Assembly: GCF_001434935.1 (NCBI RefSeq)
Contig: NZ_AZEG01000003.1
Coordinates: 1 to 64,000 of the forward strand
Direction of reading: 5' to 3'
Length of the DNA stretch: 64,000 bases
Source of the DNA: Liquorilactobacillus uvarum DSM 19971
Lineage (GTDB): Bacteria > Bacillota > Bacilli > Lactobacillales > Lactobacillaceae
Positions 37,704 to 46,346 of this stretch are shown piece after piece. The notes beneath the pieces are model-generated. The model did not search any database. It saw only the letters and a list, made by a program, of their open reading frames with translations, and had not been told where the DNA came from. Within the stretch, counting starts at the first letter, position 1; the number at the start of each line of letters is the position of its first letter. Position numbers and translations under genes: made by a program.

Positions 37704-38186
37704 ATGTCAGAAGATACGCATAGGAAGGGTAAAACAATTGATGAAATAGTGGAGGGTGATTCTCTTACTGTCAATGAGAGCCTTTCAGATCGAGATGTAT
37801 TACTTTATCTAGGGATGACAAATGACAACAATCCTTTGTATATTCAACATCAATATGCAAAAGAAACAGGCTACGAAGGACCTGTTGTACCTCCGGTTTT
37901 ACTAACTGGTATAATTACCAGTTCGATTTCAAAGCTTCTGCCAGGGCCTGGAAGCGAGGTTGTTAATTTGTCTGTTAATTTTATGTTACCTGTGTATCAT
38001 GACGAAAATGTAACTCTTAATTTTGAAGTTATTAAAGTTGACACCATGAAAGAAGTAGTTACTCTTTCTATTACAGGGACTAAAAATGAAGATGAGCGTA
38101 TTGTTGATGCTATAGTGATGGTGAAGCCTCCCAAAAAAAGATTAAATTCGATTAAGGGCGTAAATATTGAAGAGGTGAATGCTTAA
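37704..38186 (+). CDS. MaoC-like hot-dog hydratase
   Basis: A 160-residue protein with a single hot-dog domain. The MaoC/(R)-specific enoyl-CoA hydratase pattern is seen in YLGMTNDNNPLYIQ (the D..N..H motif region, with His of the classical D/H dyad replaced by Tyr-Ile). Other family segments are GYEGPVVPPVLLTGI and LSVNFMLPVYHDE. The missing His makes catalysis uncertain; it may bind acyl chains. ATG 37704 is used because GGAGGTGG lies 8 bases upstream and includes the earlier ATG at 37686. It overlaps the BI-1 gene by one base. Confidence 0.8.
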   Translation: MSEDTHRKGKTIDEIVEGDSLTVNESLSDRDVLLYLGMTNDNNPLYIQHQYAKETGYEGPVVPPVLLTGIITSSISKLLPGPGSEVVNLSVNFMLPVYHDENVTLNFEVIKVDTMKEVVTLSITGTKNEDERIVDAIVMVKPPKKRLNSIKGVNIEEVNA

Positions 38187-38890
38187 TGAATAATGGACAA
38201 CAAGTAGTAAATGAAAGTCGTGAAGGCTTAAACAGCTTTTTGGCAAGAATGTATAGTTTTATGGCTGGAGCCGTTGGAATATCTGCGGTTGTGGCGTATC
38301 TCATATCGAATGTTTATTATCAGCAAACAGTGAGCTTTATGGCAGAAAATCGATATATGATGTGGGTCTTGTTTGCTGCTCAATTTGGAATCGCAATTGG
38401 AATGTCATTTAAGGCCGATCGTTCTCCAATTGTAAGTGGTGCGGGACTAGTACTATTTGCAGTAATTGAAGGTTTATTTTTTGGAATAATATTAACAGCG
38501 TACACTTCGCAGGATGTAACGATGGCATTTGTGTCTGCTGCAGCGGTTTTCGTTGTTTTGGCCATTCTTGGAACGACTACAAAGCGTGATTTATCGCGTA
38601 TTGGAACACAAGCTTTAGCTGCTTTGATTGGGTTGATTGTTGTTTCAATTATTAATATCTTTCTTCAAAGCACTATGATTGCATTTGTGTTTTCCTTTGT
38701 GGGGGTTATTATTTTTACGGCTTTAATCGCTTGGGATGCACAGAAGTTTAAACTTCTTTACCATCAGACGGCTGGTCAAGTCAATGTTAATAGTTTGGCA
38801 CTTATGGGTGCTTTGCAGCTTTATCTTGATTTTGTTAACTTATTTATCAGTTTGCTGAATATTTTCACAGGATTTAGTAGTAAAAATTAG
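38186..38890 (+). CDS. Bax inhibitor-1 family membrane protein
   Basis: A 234-residue membrane protein with about seven helices. The BI-1/YccA/YetJ pattern is visible, with an N-terminal LARMYSFMAGAVGISAVVAYL helix, FVFSFVGVIIFTALIAWDAQKF near 168-189 and LYLDFVNLFISLL at the end. Bacterial members conduct Ca2+ in a pH-dependent manner (YetJ) or interact with FtsH (YccA). Its start overlaps the MaoC-like stop codon, so the two are translationally coupled. It is followed by a terminator at 38911. Confidence 0.92.
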   Translation: MNNGQQVVNESREGLNSFLARMYSFMAGAVGISAVVAYLISNVYYQQTVSFMAENRYMMWVLFAAQFGIAIGMSFKADRSPIVSGAGLVLFAVIEGLFFGIILTAYTSQDVTMAFVSAAAVFVVLAILGTTTKRDLSRIGTQALAALIGLIVVSIINIFLQSTMIAFVFSFVGVIIFTALIAWDAQKFKLLYHQTAGQVNVNSLALMGALQLYLDFVNLFISLLNIFTGFSSKN

Positions 38891-38910
38891 TTTTTTAAAT
38901 CAGCTAAGGA

Positions 38911-38948
38911 GGCTAGGGCGTATTAGTATTTTGCCCTAGCCTTATTTA
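38911..38948 (+). terminator. Terminator after the BI-1 gene
   Basis: GGCTAGGGC and GCCCTAGCC form a perfect 9-bp GC-rich stem with a 13-base loop, followed by TTATTTATTT. It separates the MaoC/BI-1 pair from the polA operon. Confidence 0.85.
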
Positions 38949-39030
38949 TTTGAAAAAAAGATGATAGATGATGTTATCGTAATAGTCAATTGGTGGTAAT
39001 TAGAATGGTTTATAAAGGAGTTTAGGAACA

Positions 39031-41697
39031 GTGGAAGAAAAAAAACGATTGTTATTAATTGATGGAAATAGTGTGGCTTTCAGAGCCTTCTTTGCCCTGC
39101 ATCAATCATTAGAGCGTTTCGTTAATCATGATGGTTTGCATACGAATGCTATTTATGGATTCAAAACTATGTTAGACAACATTATTGAGAATGTTGAACC
39201 AACACATATTTTGGTGGCTTTTGATGCTGGCAAAAAAACATTCCGTAATACTAAATATTCTGATTACAAAGGTGGACGTGCAAAAACGCCGACTGAACTT
39301 TCTGAACAGTTTCCATATGTAAAAAAAATGTTGGAAGCATATGGCATGAAACATTACGAGCTTAAGAATTATGAAGCAGATGATATCATTGGAACACTTG
39401 CTTATCAAGGTGAGACACAGGGCTTTGAAACAACAATTGTCACTGGAGACCGTGATTTGACACAACTTGCCACTAAAAAAACAACGGTTGCTGTAACTCA
39501 AAAGGGGGTAACTGAAGTCGAGAATTATACCCCTGAGCATGTTAAAGAAAAATATGGGCTGACGCCAGCACAAATTATAGATATGAAAGGGTTGGTTGGA
39601 GACAGTTCAGATAATTATCCCGGTGTTGCCAAAGTTGGTGAGAAAACAGCCGTTAAACTGATAAAGCAGTTCGAATCAATTGAGGGTATTTATGAGAATA
39701 TTGATGCTTTGAAAAAATCCAAGATGAAAGAACATTTGGTTGAAGACAAAGAAAAAGCATTTATGTGCAAAGATCTTGCGCGTATTAGATGTGATATTCC
39801 GCTTAAGGTGACCCTTGACGATATTGAGTGGACAGGAATAGACGAGAAGGCGCTCGTTGATTTTTTTCATGAAATGGATTTTAAACGATTTTTAGAAAAA
39901 ATGAAAATGGATGATGAGCCTTCTCAAAAGGTCATTCAAAATATTAATTTTGATGTATTATCACAGGAAAAATTGGATCAAATTGATTTCAGCGGGAACA
40001 AGGAAATCTCTTTTTATTTAGAAATGCTGGGCGAAAATTATCATACAGCACCACTTGTTGGTTTTGTCTTAAATATTGGAGCCAAGTATTATGTTGCCAG
40101 AGATACAAAACTATTAAAACATTTAAAACTGCGAAAACTTTTAGAGGATGAGAATATTGCTGTTGATGTATTTGATGGAAAGAGAACTTTTGTGGGTCTT
40201 GACCGCTTGGGGATACATCTGACAGCTGTAAGATTTGATTTGCTACTTGTTTCGTATCTGCTTGATACAAGTGATAACAGTAATGATCTGGGAAAACTAG
40301 CTCAATTGCACAACTATACTCAAGTACTCGAAGACGAGCAAGTATACGGAAAAGGATCCAAGCTTAAGATTCCTGAGAATGATACCGAATATTATGGACA
40401 TTTGTGCAACAAGGCCCGAACAATCAAGAAATTAAGAAATTCAATGATGAAAAAGTTGTCTGATAATCATCAAGAAGAACTTTACTACAATATTGAACGT
40501 CCCTTGTCAATTGTTTTGGCCGAAATGGAAATAGATGGCATAACAGTTGATACTAGAAGACTAGAAGAGATGGGGAGCGAATTCAAAGAAAGAATCAGTG
40601 AAATTAAAGAGACTATCTATCAAGAAGCAGGTGAGAAATTTAATCTTAATTCGCCCAAACAATTAGGTGTTATTTTGTTTGAAAAAATGAAACTTCCAGT
40701 AATAAAAAAGACAAAAACTGGGTATTCAACGGCAGTTAGTGTTTTAGAAAAATTGCGCGGAATGGCTCCCATTATTGATAATATTTTAAAGTATCGACAA
40801 ATCGCAAAAATACAATCAACATATGTCGAAGGTTTACTGAAGGTGACTTTTAAAAAAGACAGTAAGGTGCACACACGCTACACGCAGACGTTGACTTCAA
40901 CAGGACGTCTTTCTTCTGTAGATCCTAATTTGCAAAATATTCCAATTCGTTTGGCTGAAGGTAAGAAGATTAGACAAGCATTCATACCGCAAGAAAAAGA
41001 ATGGCAAATATTTTCATCTGATTATTCTCAAATTGAATTGCGGGTATTGGCACATATCTCACGTGATGCCAACATGCGAGCTGCTTTTTCGGAAGGACAG
41101 GACATTCACGCCAATACAGCTATGAATATTTTCGAACTTGACTCGCCTACCGAGGTGACAAGTAATATGCGCCGTCAGGCTAAGGCTGTCAATTTCGGAA
41201 TTGTCTATGGAATAAGTGACTATGGATTAGCACAAAATATTGGTATTACTCGCAAACAGGCCAAAGAATTCATTGAAAAATATTTTCAGGTATTTCCTGG
41301 AGTTAAGGAATATATGGAACGAATTGTTTCAAGTGCGCGTGAGAAAGGATATGTTGAGACATTGTTTAAACGTCGGCGGTATTTGCCCGACATTAGCAGT
41401 CGTAATTACAATATACGTTCTTTTGCGGAAAGAACAGCAATGAATACTCCTATCCAAGGAAGCGCGGCAGACATTATTAAAGTTGCAATGATCAATATGC
41501 AGAAAATGCTGAAAGAAAAAAAGCTAAAAGCAAAAATGTTGTTGCAAGTACATGACGAACTTATTTTCGAGGCTCCAAATGAAGAAATAACTGTCTTGGA
41601 AAAGTTTGTTCCTAAAGTAATGGACGCAGCGGTGTCGCTTGATATACCGCTTAAAGTTGAGAGCTCATATGGAAAAACATGGTTTGATGCAAAATAA
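39031..41697 (+). CDS. polA: DNA polymerase I
   Basis: An 888-residue family A polymerase. It has a 5' nuclease domain (about 1-290; GDSSDNYPGVAKVGEKTA), a middle 3'-5' exonuclease fold, and a polymerase domain with motif A DYSQIELRVLAHISRD, motif B RRQAKAVNFGIVYGIS and motif C VHDELIFEAP. The middle domain lacks the carboxylates needed for proofreading, as in Bacillus-type Pol I. It starts at GTG 39031 after AAAGGAG. It leads a repair and replication run with mutM, coaE, nrdR, dnaB and dnaI. Confidence 0.97.
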   Translation: MEEKKRLLLIDGNSVAFRAFFALHQSLERFVNHDGLHTNAIYGFKTMLDNIIENVEPTHILVAFDAGKKTFRNTKYSDYKGGRAKTPTELSEQFPYVKKMLEAYGMKHYELKNYEADDIIGTLAYQGETQGFETTIVTGDRDLTQLATKKTTVAVTQKGVTEVENYTPEHVKEKYGLTPAQIIDMKGLVGDSSDNYPGVAKVGEKTAVKLIKQFESIEGIYENIDALKKSKMKEHLVEDKEKAFMCKDLARIRCDIPLKVTLDDIEWTGIDEKALVDFFHEMDFKRFLEKMKMDDEPSQKVIQNINFDVLSQEKLDQIDFSGNKEISFYLEMLGENYHTAPLVGFVLNIGAKYYVARDTKLLKHLKLRKLLEDENIAVDVFDGKRTFVGLDRLGIHLTAVRFDLLLVSYLLDTSDNSNDLGKLAQLHNYTQVLEDEQVYGKGSKLKIPENDTEYYGHLCNKARTIKKLRNSMMKKLSDNHQEELYYNIERPLSIVLAEMEIDGITVDTRRLEEMGSEFKERISEIKETIYQEAGEKFNLNSPKQLGVILFEKMKLPVIKKTKTGYSTAVSVLEKLRGMAPIIDNILKYRQIAKIQSTYVEGLLKVTFKKDSKVHTRYTQTLTSTGRLSSVDPNLQNIPIRLAEGKKIRQAFIPQEKEWQIFSSDYSQIELRVLAHISRDANMRAAFSEGQDIHANTAMNIFELDSPTEVTSNMRRQAKAVNFGIVYGISDYGLAQNIGITRKQAKEFIEKYFQVFPGVKEYMERIVSSAREKGYVETLFKRRRYLPDISSRNYNIRSFAERTAMNTPIQGSAADIIKVAMINMQKMLKEKKLKAKMLLQVHDELIFEAPNEEITVLEKFVPKVMDAAVSLDIPLKVESSYGKTWFDAK

Positions 41698-41711
41698 GGG
41701 AAGTGTAACAG

Positions 41712-42539
41712 ATGCCAGAATTGCCAGAAGTTGAAACAGTTCGACGCGGGTTAGAAAAAATGGTTTTGGGAGCTACAATCGAACATGTTGAAGCTTTGTA
41801 TCCTAAAATAATTAATGGTGATCCAAAGAAATTTTGTTGTCTTTTGAAAGAACGTAGAATTCTCTCTATTGACAGGCGAGGTAAGTATTTGATTTTTAAT
41901 CTTAGTGGAGAACTTTCCCTAATTTCTCATCTTAGGATGGAGGGAAAGTATTTTGTAAAATTGAGCAGTGATCCGCTAGAAAAACATACGCATATTGTTT
42001 TTTCACTGCAGGGTGGACGTCAGTTGCGGTACAATGACGTAAGAAAATTTGGACGAATGGAATTGGTTCCAACATCTCATAAGTATGAAGTTCCGGGAAT
42101 AAAGAAATTGGGCCCAGAACCAACAAGTGCTTCTTTTGATGCAGTTGCTTTTTATCAGCATTTGAATAAAAAGAAAAAAGCTATCAAAACAGCACTTCTT
42201 GATCAGACGTTAGTGGCAGGTTTGGGAAATATTTATGCTGATGAGGTCTTATGGCTAAGCCACATTCACCCAGAGACGCCAGCGTGTCATTTAGATAAAG
42301 AAGAAGCTGTGCAACTGCATGATTATATTATAATGGAACTTGCAAAAGCAACGAAAGCTGGAGGAACAACGATCAGAACATATACAGATGCTTTCCAGCA
42401 TTTAGGATCGTTCCAATTTGATCTGCATGTGTATGGAAAAAAGGGAAAACCCTGTGAACGCTGTGGAGCCTCAATAGAAAAAATTGTTGTAGGTCAACGT
42501 GGAACGCATTTCTGTCCGGTTTGTCAGAAGGTTAAATAA
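41712..42539 (+). CDS. mutM: Formamidopyrimidine-DNA glycosylase (Fpg)
   Basis: MutM removes 8-oxoguanine and other oxidised purines and nicks the site. The 275-residue product starts PELPEVETVRRGLEK, with catalytic Pro1/Glu2 after Met removal. It has the H2TH segment around LVAGLGNIYADEVLW and a C-terminal zinc finger CERC-x16-CPVC. It follows polA by 14 bases and abuts coaE, as in B. subtilis. Confidence 0.97.
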   Translation: MPELPEVETVRRGLEKMVLGATIEHVEALYPKIINGDPKKFCCLLKERRILSIDRRGKYLIFNLSGELSLISHLRMEGKYFVKLSSDPLEKHTHIVFSLQGGRQLRYNDVRKFGRMELVPTSHKYEVPGIKKLGPEPTSASFDAVAFYQHLNKKKKAIKTALLDQTLVAGLGNIYADEVLWLSHIHPETPACHLDKEEAVQLHDYIIMELAKATKAGGTTIRTYTDAFQHLGSFQFDLHVYGKKGKPCERCGASIEKIVVGQRGTHFCPVCQKVK

Positions 42540-43139
42540 ATGATGTACATTTTAGGCTTAACTGGAGGAATCGCAAGCGGAAAATCGACTGTTAGTGCGT
42601 TTTTGAAGAAAAAAGGTGCTTTTGTGATTGATGGTGATATTATCGCTAGGCAAGTTGTTGAACCTGGAAAGATAGGTTTAAGGAAACTGAAAGAGGCCTT
42701 TGGAACTAAAATCATCAAGAAAGATGGTACATTGAATAGAGCTCGTCTAGGTAAGATTGTTTTTGCAGATAAAAAACAGCTGAAGAGATTAAATGAAATA
42801 ACTGGTCCACTCATTAGACAAAGAGTTGAAGAGCAAATTGAAGAGGCAAGACAGTTAAAAATAAGATTGCTTGTTTTGGAGATCCCTCTTCTTTTTGAAG
42901 GACATTATGAAAAATATTGCGATAGTGTTATGACAGTTTCGATCCCTCATGAAGTTCAATTAGAGCGTTTGATGAAACGAAACAACTTGAAGAAGGGTGA
43001 GGCTCAAAAAAGAATTAAGACACAAATGAGCCAAGATGAACGAAATAGACGTGCAGATATTGTCATTGATAATTCTAAACAAGTTGAAGAAACCTTAACG
43101 CAAGTGATAGAATGGCTTATAATGAATAAGTTTGCATAG
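42540..43139 (+). CDS. coaE: Dephospho-CoA kinase
   Basis: CoaE phosphorylates dephospho-CoA in the last CoA step. The 199-residue P-loop kinase has GLTGGIASGKSTVSAFL (6-22), the DGDIIARQVV segment (about 33-42) and the LLVLEIPLLFEG motif near 103. It starts immediately after the mutM stop; two tandem ATGs occur and the first has AGAAGG 8 bases upstream. A short spacer separates it from nrdR. Confidence 0.96.
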   Translation: MMYILGLTGGIASGKSTVSAFLKKKGAFVIDGDIIARQVVEPGKIGLRKLKEAFGTKIIKKDGTLNRARLGKIVFADKKQLKRLNEITGPLIRQRVEEQIEEARQLKIRLLVLEIPLLFEGHYEKYCDSVMTVSIPHEVQLERLMKRNNLKKGEAQKRIKTQMSQDERNRRADIVIDNSKQVEETLTQVIEWLIMNKFA

Positions 43140-43178
43140 CACAAGAAAGAAATAATTCTTTTTAATGAGGTGAAGGAT

Positions 43179-43691
43179 ATGAGATGTCCCCATTGCCATC
43201 ATAATGGTTCACGTGTTGTCGACAGCAGACCAGCGGACGACGGTCACGTAATTAGACGCCGCCGTGAGTGTGAAGCTTGTGGATTTAGATTCACAACTTT
43301 TGAAAGAGTTGAAGCCACACCGCTATTGGTTATCAAAAAAAATGGTACACGTGAAGAATTTAATCGGGAAAAAATACTTCGTGGGGTGATTAGGTCGGCG
43401 GAAAAAAGGCCGGTCGGGATGGACGAAATCACACGGATTGTTGATGAAGTTGAAAATAAAGTACGTTCTCTTGGCGAAAATGAAGTTTCTAGTCAATTAG
43501 TTGGCGAGTATGTAATGGGTTTGCTGGCAGATGTTGACGAAATATCATATATTCGTTTTGCAAGTGTTTATCGTCAGTTTAAGGATATGAGTGTTTTCTT
43601 AAAGGAACTGCAGGAAATGATGGCACGTGATAAAAAAAGCAAAAATAACGAGGATAGTAAGGAACGAACAGCAGATGACAAGAAGAAGTAA
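43179..43691 (+). CDS. nrdR: Transcriptional repressor NrdR
   Basis: NrdR represses ribonucleotide reductase genes in response to ATP/dATP. From ATG 43179 it has 170 residues: a zinc ribbon (CPHC at 3-6 and CEACG about 31-35) and an ATP-cone (about 46-136; [19 protein letters not shown]). The C-terminal 20 residues are Lys/Glu/Asp-rich. GAGGTG lies 6 bases before ATG; the GTG at 43170 is part of that site and is rejected. NrdR boxes were not found here, and nrd genes are outside the window. Confidence 0.96.
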   Translation: MRCPHCHHNGSRVVDSRPADDGHVIRRRRECEACGFRFTTFERVEATPLLVIKKNGTREEFNREKILRGVIRSAEKRPVGMDEITRIVDEVENKVRSLGENEVSSQLVGEYVMGLLADVDEISYIRFASVYRQFKDMSVFLKELQEMMARDKKSKNNEDSKERTADDKKK

Positions 43692-43705
43692 AGGATGTGT
43701 TTGTC

Positions 43706-45088
43706 ATGGACGCAGGTTGGCAGGAGCTGTCTCCTAAAGATGGCTATCTAGTTGTTTCAAATGATGTAATATTTGATAGTGATATGGATGTTATATTGCG
43801 CCTTTACCAACCGTTGATGGGTGTAACTGCATTTGGACTGTACTCATTGTTTCGCACACAAATTGAAATGAAACCGCAACTTTCTGTTCGAAAAATGCAC
43901 ACTAAATTGTTTGATCTGTTAGGGATTGGTTTACGATCTTTTTTTGAGGCGCGTTGCAAACTCGAAGCTTTGGGGCTGTTGCGAACGTTTGAAAGAAAAG
44001 ATGAACTTGGAAAGATGGACCTATATGTTATCCAAGTACCCCAGAAACCAGCTGCCTTTTTTAAGGATGATTTATTGCGTGCTCTGCTTTTAGAAACAGT
44101 TGGGGAAGATTGTTTTAATGAATTACAATCGCTTTTTATCCCTAAAAAATTTGTGGATAGCAAGGCACATGAAACAACAAAACATTTTCTGGATGTTTTT
44201 TCACTACAGACACAAGCTTTATACAATGCTGCTAATGCTGCGCAAGAGCGTCCGGAAGAAGTTTCCAAGGGAATTGTTTTGGATGAAGACAATAGCCAAT
44301 TTGACATGGATTTTTTGCAGAAAATGCTAGTTAAATCTTTTGTTGATGCTGAACAGGTTATAAAGCAAAAAGAAAAAGTTATGGTGGCGCATGCGGTTTA
44401 TGGACTTGATGAACTTGAAGTAATGCAACTTTTAGAAGAGGCAGCTAATGTGCAGACGAATGAGGTTGATTTTAGAGTTTTTATGTCACTACTGCACAAA
44501 AAATATAGTGAACGAGAATCTTTACGAACAAATTCATCTAAAGTTAACACGGATGTTCCCACTGTGAATGTAGTTTCTGAAAAAAATAGTGATTTGAATA
44601 GATCAGATCGAGCATTATTGAATGCATGTCATGCTTATGCTCCTGCGGAATTTTTGCAGGTTCTGAAATCTGAAAAGGGAACTTTTGTTACGACTGCGGA
44701 AAGAAACACACTTGAATGGGTATCAGCAAAACAATTATTTAATAATGCAGTTATCAATATTTTAATTCATTACATGATAGTTGATCGTGGAATGTCCGTC
44801 TTGAACCGAGCTTTTTTTGAAGCAGTCATTGCAGATTGGGCTCAGAAAAAAATTAAAGATCCCAAGGAAGCAATGAAGCAAGTTCGAACATTCAGTTCAC
44901 AAAAAAAGCAAAATAATTATTCATCTGCAGGCTACTCAAAGCAAAACAGGCGTTCTAAGGTCATTCAAAAAGAGAAATTGCCTGATTGGGCGCAGGATGG
45001 GTACAAACCTAAGACTGTTTCAACTGTAAGTGAGGCAGAGCGAAAAAAAATTAAGGAAAAGCTAAGCCGTTTTCGCAAAAAAAAGTAA
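43706..45088 (+). CDS. dnaB: Replication initiation and membrane attachment protein DnaB
   Basis: DnaB (the Firmicutes primosome protein, not the helicase) helps load the DnaC-type helicase at oriC with DnaD and DnaI. The 460-residue protein has the N-terminal winged-helix region (GYLVVSNDVIFDSDMDVILRL) and a DnaD-like C-terminal domain around 320-400. A Lys/Arg-rich tail ends FRKKK. ATG 43706 is 10 bases after AAGGA; the GTG at 43697 is too close to it. It is followed by its partner dnaI. Confidence 0.93.
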   Translation: MDAGWQELSPKDGYLVVSNDVIFDSDMDVILRLYQPLMGVTAFGLYSLFRTQIEMKPQLSVRKMHTKLFDLLGIGLRSFFEARCKLEALGLLRTFERKDELGKMDLYVIQVPQKPAAFFKDDLLRALLLETVGEDCFNELQSLFIPKKFVDSKAHETTKHFLDVFSLQTQALYNAANAAQERPEEVSKGIVLDEDNSQFDMDFLQKMLVKSFVDAEQVIKQKEKVMVAHAVYGLDELEVMQLLEEAANVQTNEVDFRVFMSLLHKKYSERESLRTNSSKVNTDVPTVNVVSEKNSDLNRSDRALLNACHAYAPAEFLQVLKSEKGTFVTTAERNTLEWVSAKQLFNNAVINILIHYMIVDRGMSVLNRAFFEAVIADWAQKKIKDPKEAMKQVRTFSSQKKQNNYSSAGYSKQNRRSKVIQKEKLPDWAQDGYKPKTVSTVSEAERKKIKEKLSRFRKKK

Positions 45089-45112
45089 AATTGGTGCTGG
45101 GGAGATGACGAA

Positions 45113-46042
45113 ATGAAAGATGTTGGTGAACAATTAGCTGAACAGTTAAAAAAACGTAATTGGACTAAAAACTATCAACAATTGATTCGCGATGCATTTG
45201 AAGATAAAGAAGTCAGAGCCTTCATTCGGAATAATCAAACTGAACTCACACAGGAAGATATTGCAAAGAGCGCTAGTAAAGTATATGAATTCGTCAGTGT
45301 AAAAAATAAAATAAAGCGTGGAGAAGAAACGCTTGCACCTGGGTATGATCCGCAATTGACTCTCAACAACCATCTAATAGATGTCACCTATGTTCCTAGC
45401 GAAGCGCTGATGGTACAAAAAAAACGACAAGCCGTTCATAACCGTGTTCGTTCAATCAATATGCCTAAAAATATCCGCGATGCAGAGTTAGCTGATTATG
45501 ATCTTGAAGGGCGTGAGCTAGCCGCTGAAGCTGCTGGTCGTTTCATTGAAGAATATACGAGTTCTCCTAAAAAATTTCACCGTGCAATGTACCTGCAAGG
45601 GAGTTTTGGAGTAGGAAAAACTTATCTTTTGGGTGCAATCGCGAATGGTTTAGCTGAAGAAGGAGTGGCTTCTACTCTGCTGCATTTCCCTAGTTTTGCC
45701 GTTGAAATGAAGAATTCAATTGGAAATAACGGAACAATGAAAATGGTTGACGAGGTCAAAAGAACACCAGTTTTGATGTTAGATGACATTGGTGCTGATC
45801 AACTGTCAAGTTGGATCAGGGATGATATTTTAGGAGTTATCCTTCAGTATCGGATGCAAGAAGAGCTGCCAACTTTTTTTAGTTCTAATTTAGATATGGT
45901 TCAGCTTGAAAAGCAATACTTGACAACGAACAATCGGGGCGAAGCAGAACCACTCAAAGCAAAACGCATTATGGAACGAATCAGATTTTTAGCTGAGGAA
46001 TTCAGAATTGTTGGTCGAAATCGTCGTCAATTTAAAAAATAA
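45113..46042 (+). CDS. dnaI: Primosomal protein DnaI (helicase loader)
   Basis: DnaI is the AAA+ loader of the replicative helicase. The 309-residue product has an N-terminal helicase-binding domain (about 1-110) and an AAA+ core with Walker A GSFGVGKT (about 164-171) and Walker B VLMLDDIGADQ. The zinc-binding Cys/His set of the B. subtilis N-domain is not evident here. A 24-base spacer after dnaB suggests one transcript. Confidence 0.95.
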   Translation: MKDVGEQLAEQLKKRNWTKNYQQLIRDAFEDKEVRAFIRNNQTELTQEDIAKSASKVYEFVSVKNKIKRGEETLAPGYDPQLTLNNHLIDVTYVPSEALMVQKKRQAVHNRVRSINMPKNIRDAELADYDLEGRELAAEAAGRFIEEYTSSPKKFHRAMYLQGSFGVGKTYLLGAIANGLAEEGVASTLLHFPSFAVEMKNSIGNNGTMKMVDEVKRTPVLMLDDIGADQLSSWIRDDILGVILQYRMQEELPTFFSSNLDMVQLEKQYLTTNNRGEAEPLKAKRIMERIRFLAEEFRIVGRNRRQFKK

Positions 46043-46099
46043 TTTTGACTTGAACGTCAAGCTTATTAGTGGTTTAATATTAGGTAGTTGATGTAGAAG

Positions 46100-46320
46100 A
46101 TAAACGGTTTATGAATTCAGGGATGGGTGGTCTTGACTGAAAACCACCCGAGCGGTAAGCTTACCACTTCTATTTTTTATCTGATGAAAATTCAGGTCGG
46201 ACTGCGTCCGTTAGCAACGTATTTGAGGAGATTGCGAGCTTACTGTAATCTTGAATTTGGGTGGAACCGCGTTAAAAACGTCCCTAATATGCGTGAGGCA
46301 TATTAGAGGCGTTTTTATTA
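46100..46320 (+). promoter_or_regulatory. T-box riboswitch controlling thrS
   Basis: The T-box TTTGGGTGGAACCGCG is at 46257-46271. It is followed by a terminator (AAAAACG...CGTTTTT, 46274-46316, with an inner CTAATATGC/GCATATTAG stem). Stem I can be closed by AACGG/CCGTT (46103-46107 with 46208-46212) and TGAATT/AATTCA (46112-46117 with 46189-46194). The bulge then exposes ACT at 46201-46203, a threonine codon. The apex is unusual, with hairpins GGGTGGT/ACCACCC and GGTAAGCTTACC instead of the standard AG-bulge layout. Confidence 0.85.
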
Positions 46321-46346
46321 TCTTATTAAATTTGGAGGAATGAATT

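Noticed and set aside
43804-44307. 167-codon frame antisense to dnaB
   Set aside because: It is a shadow of dnaB codon structure with no promoter or ribosome-binding site.
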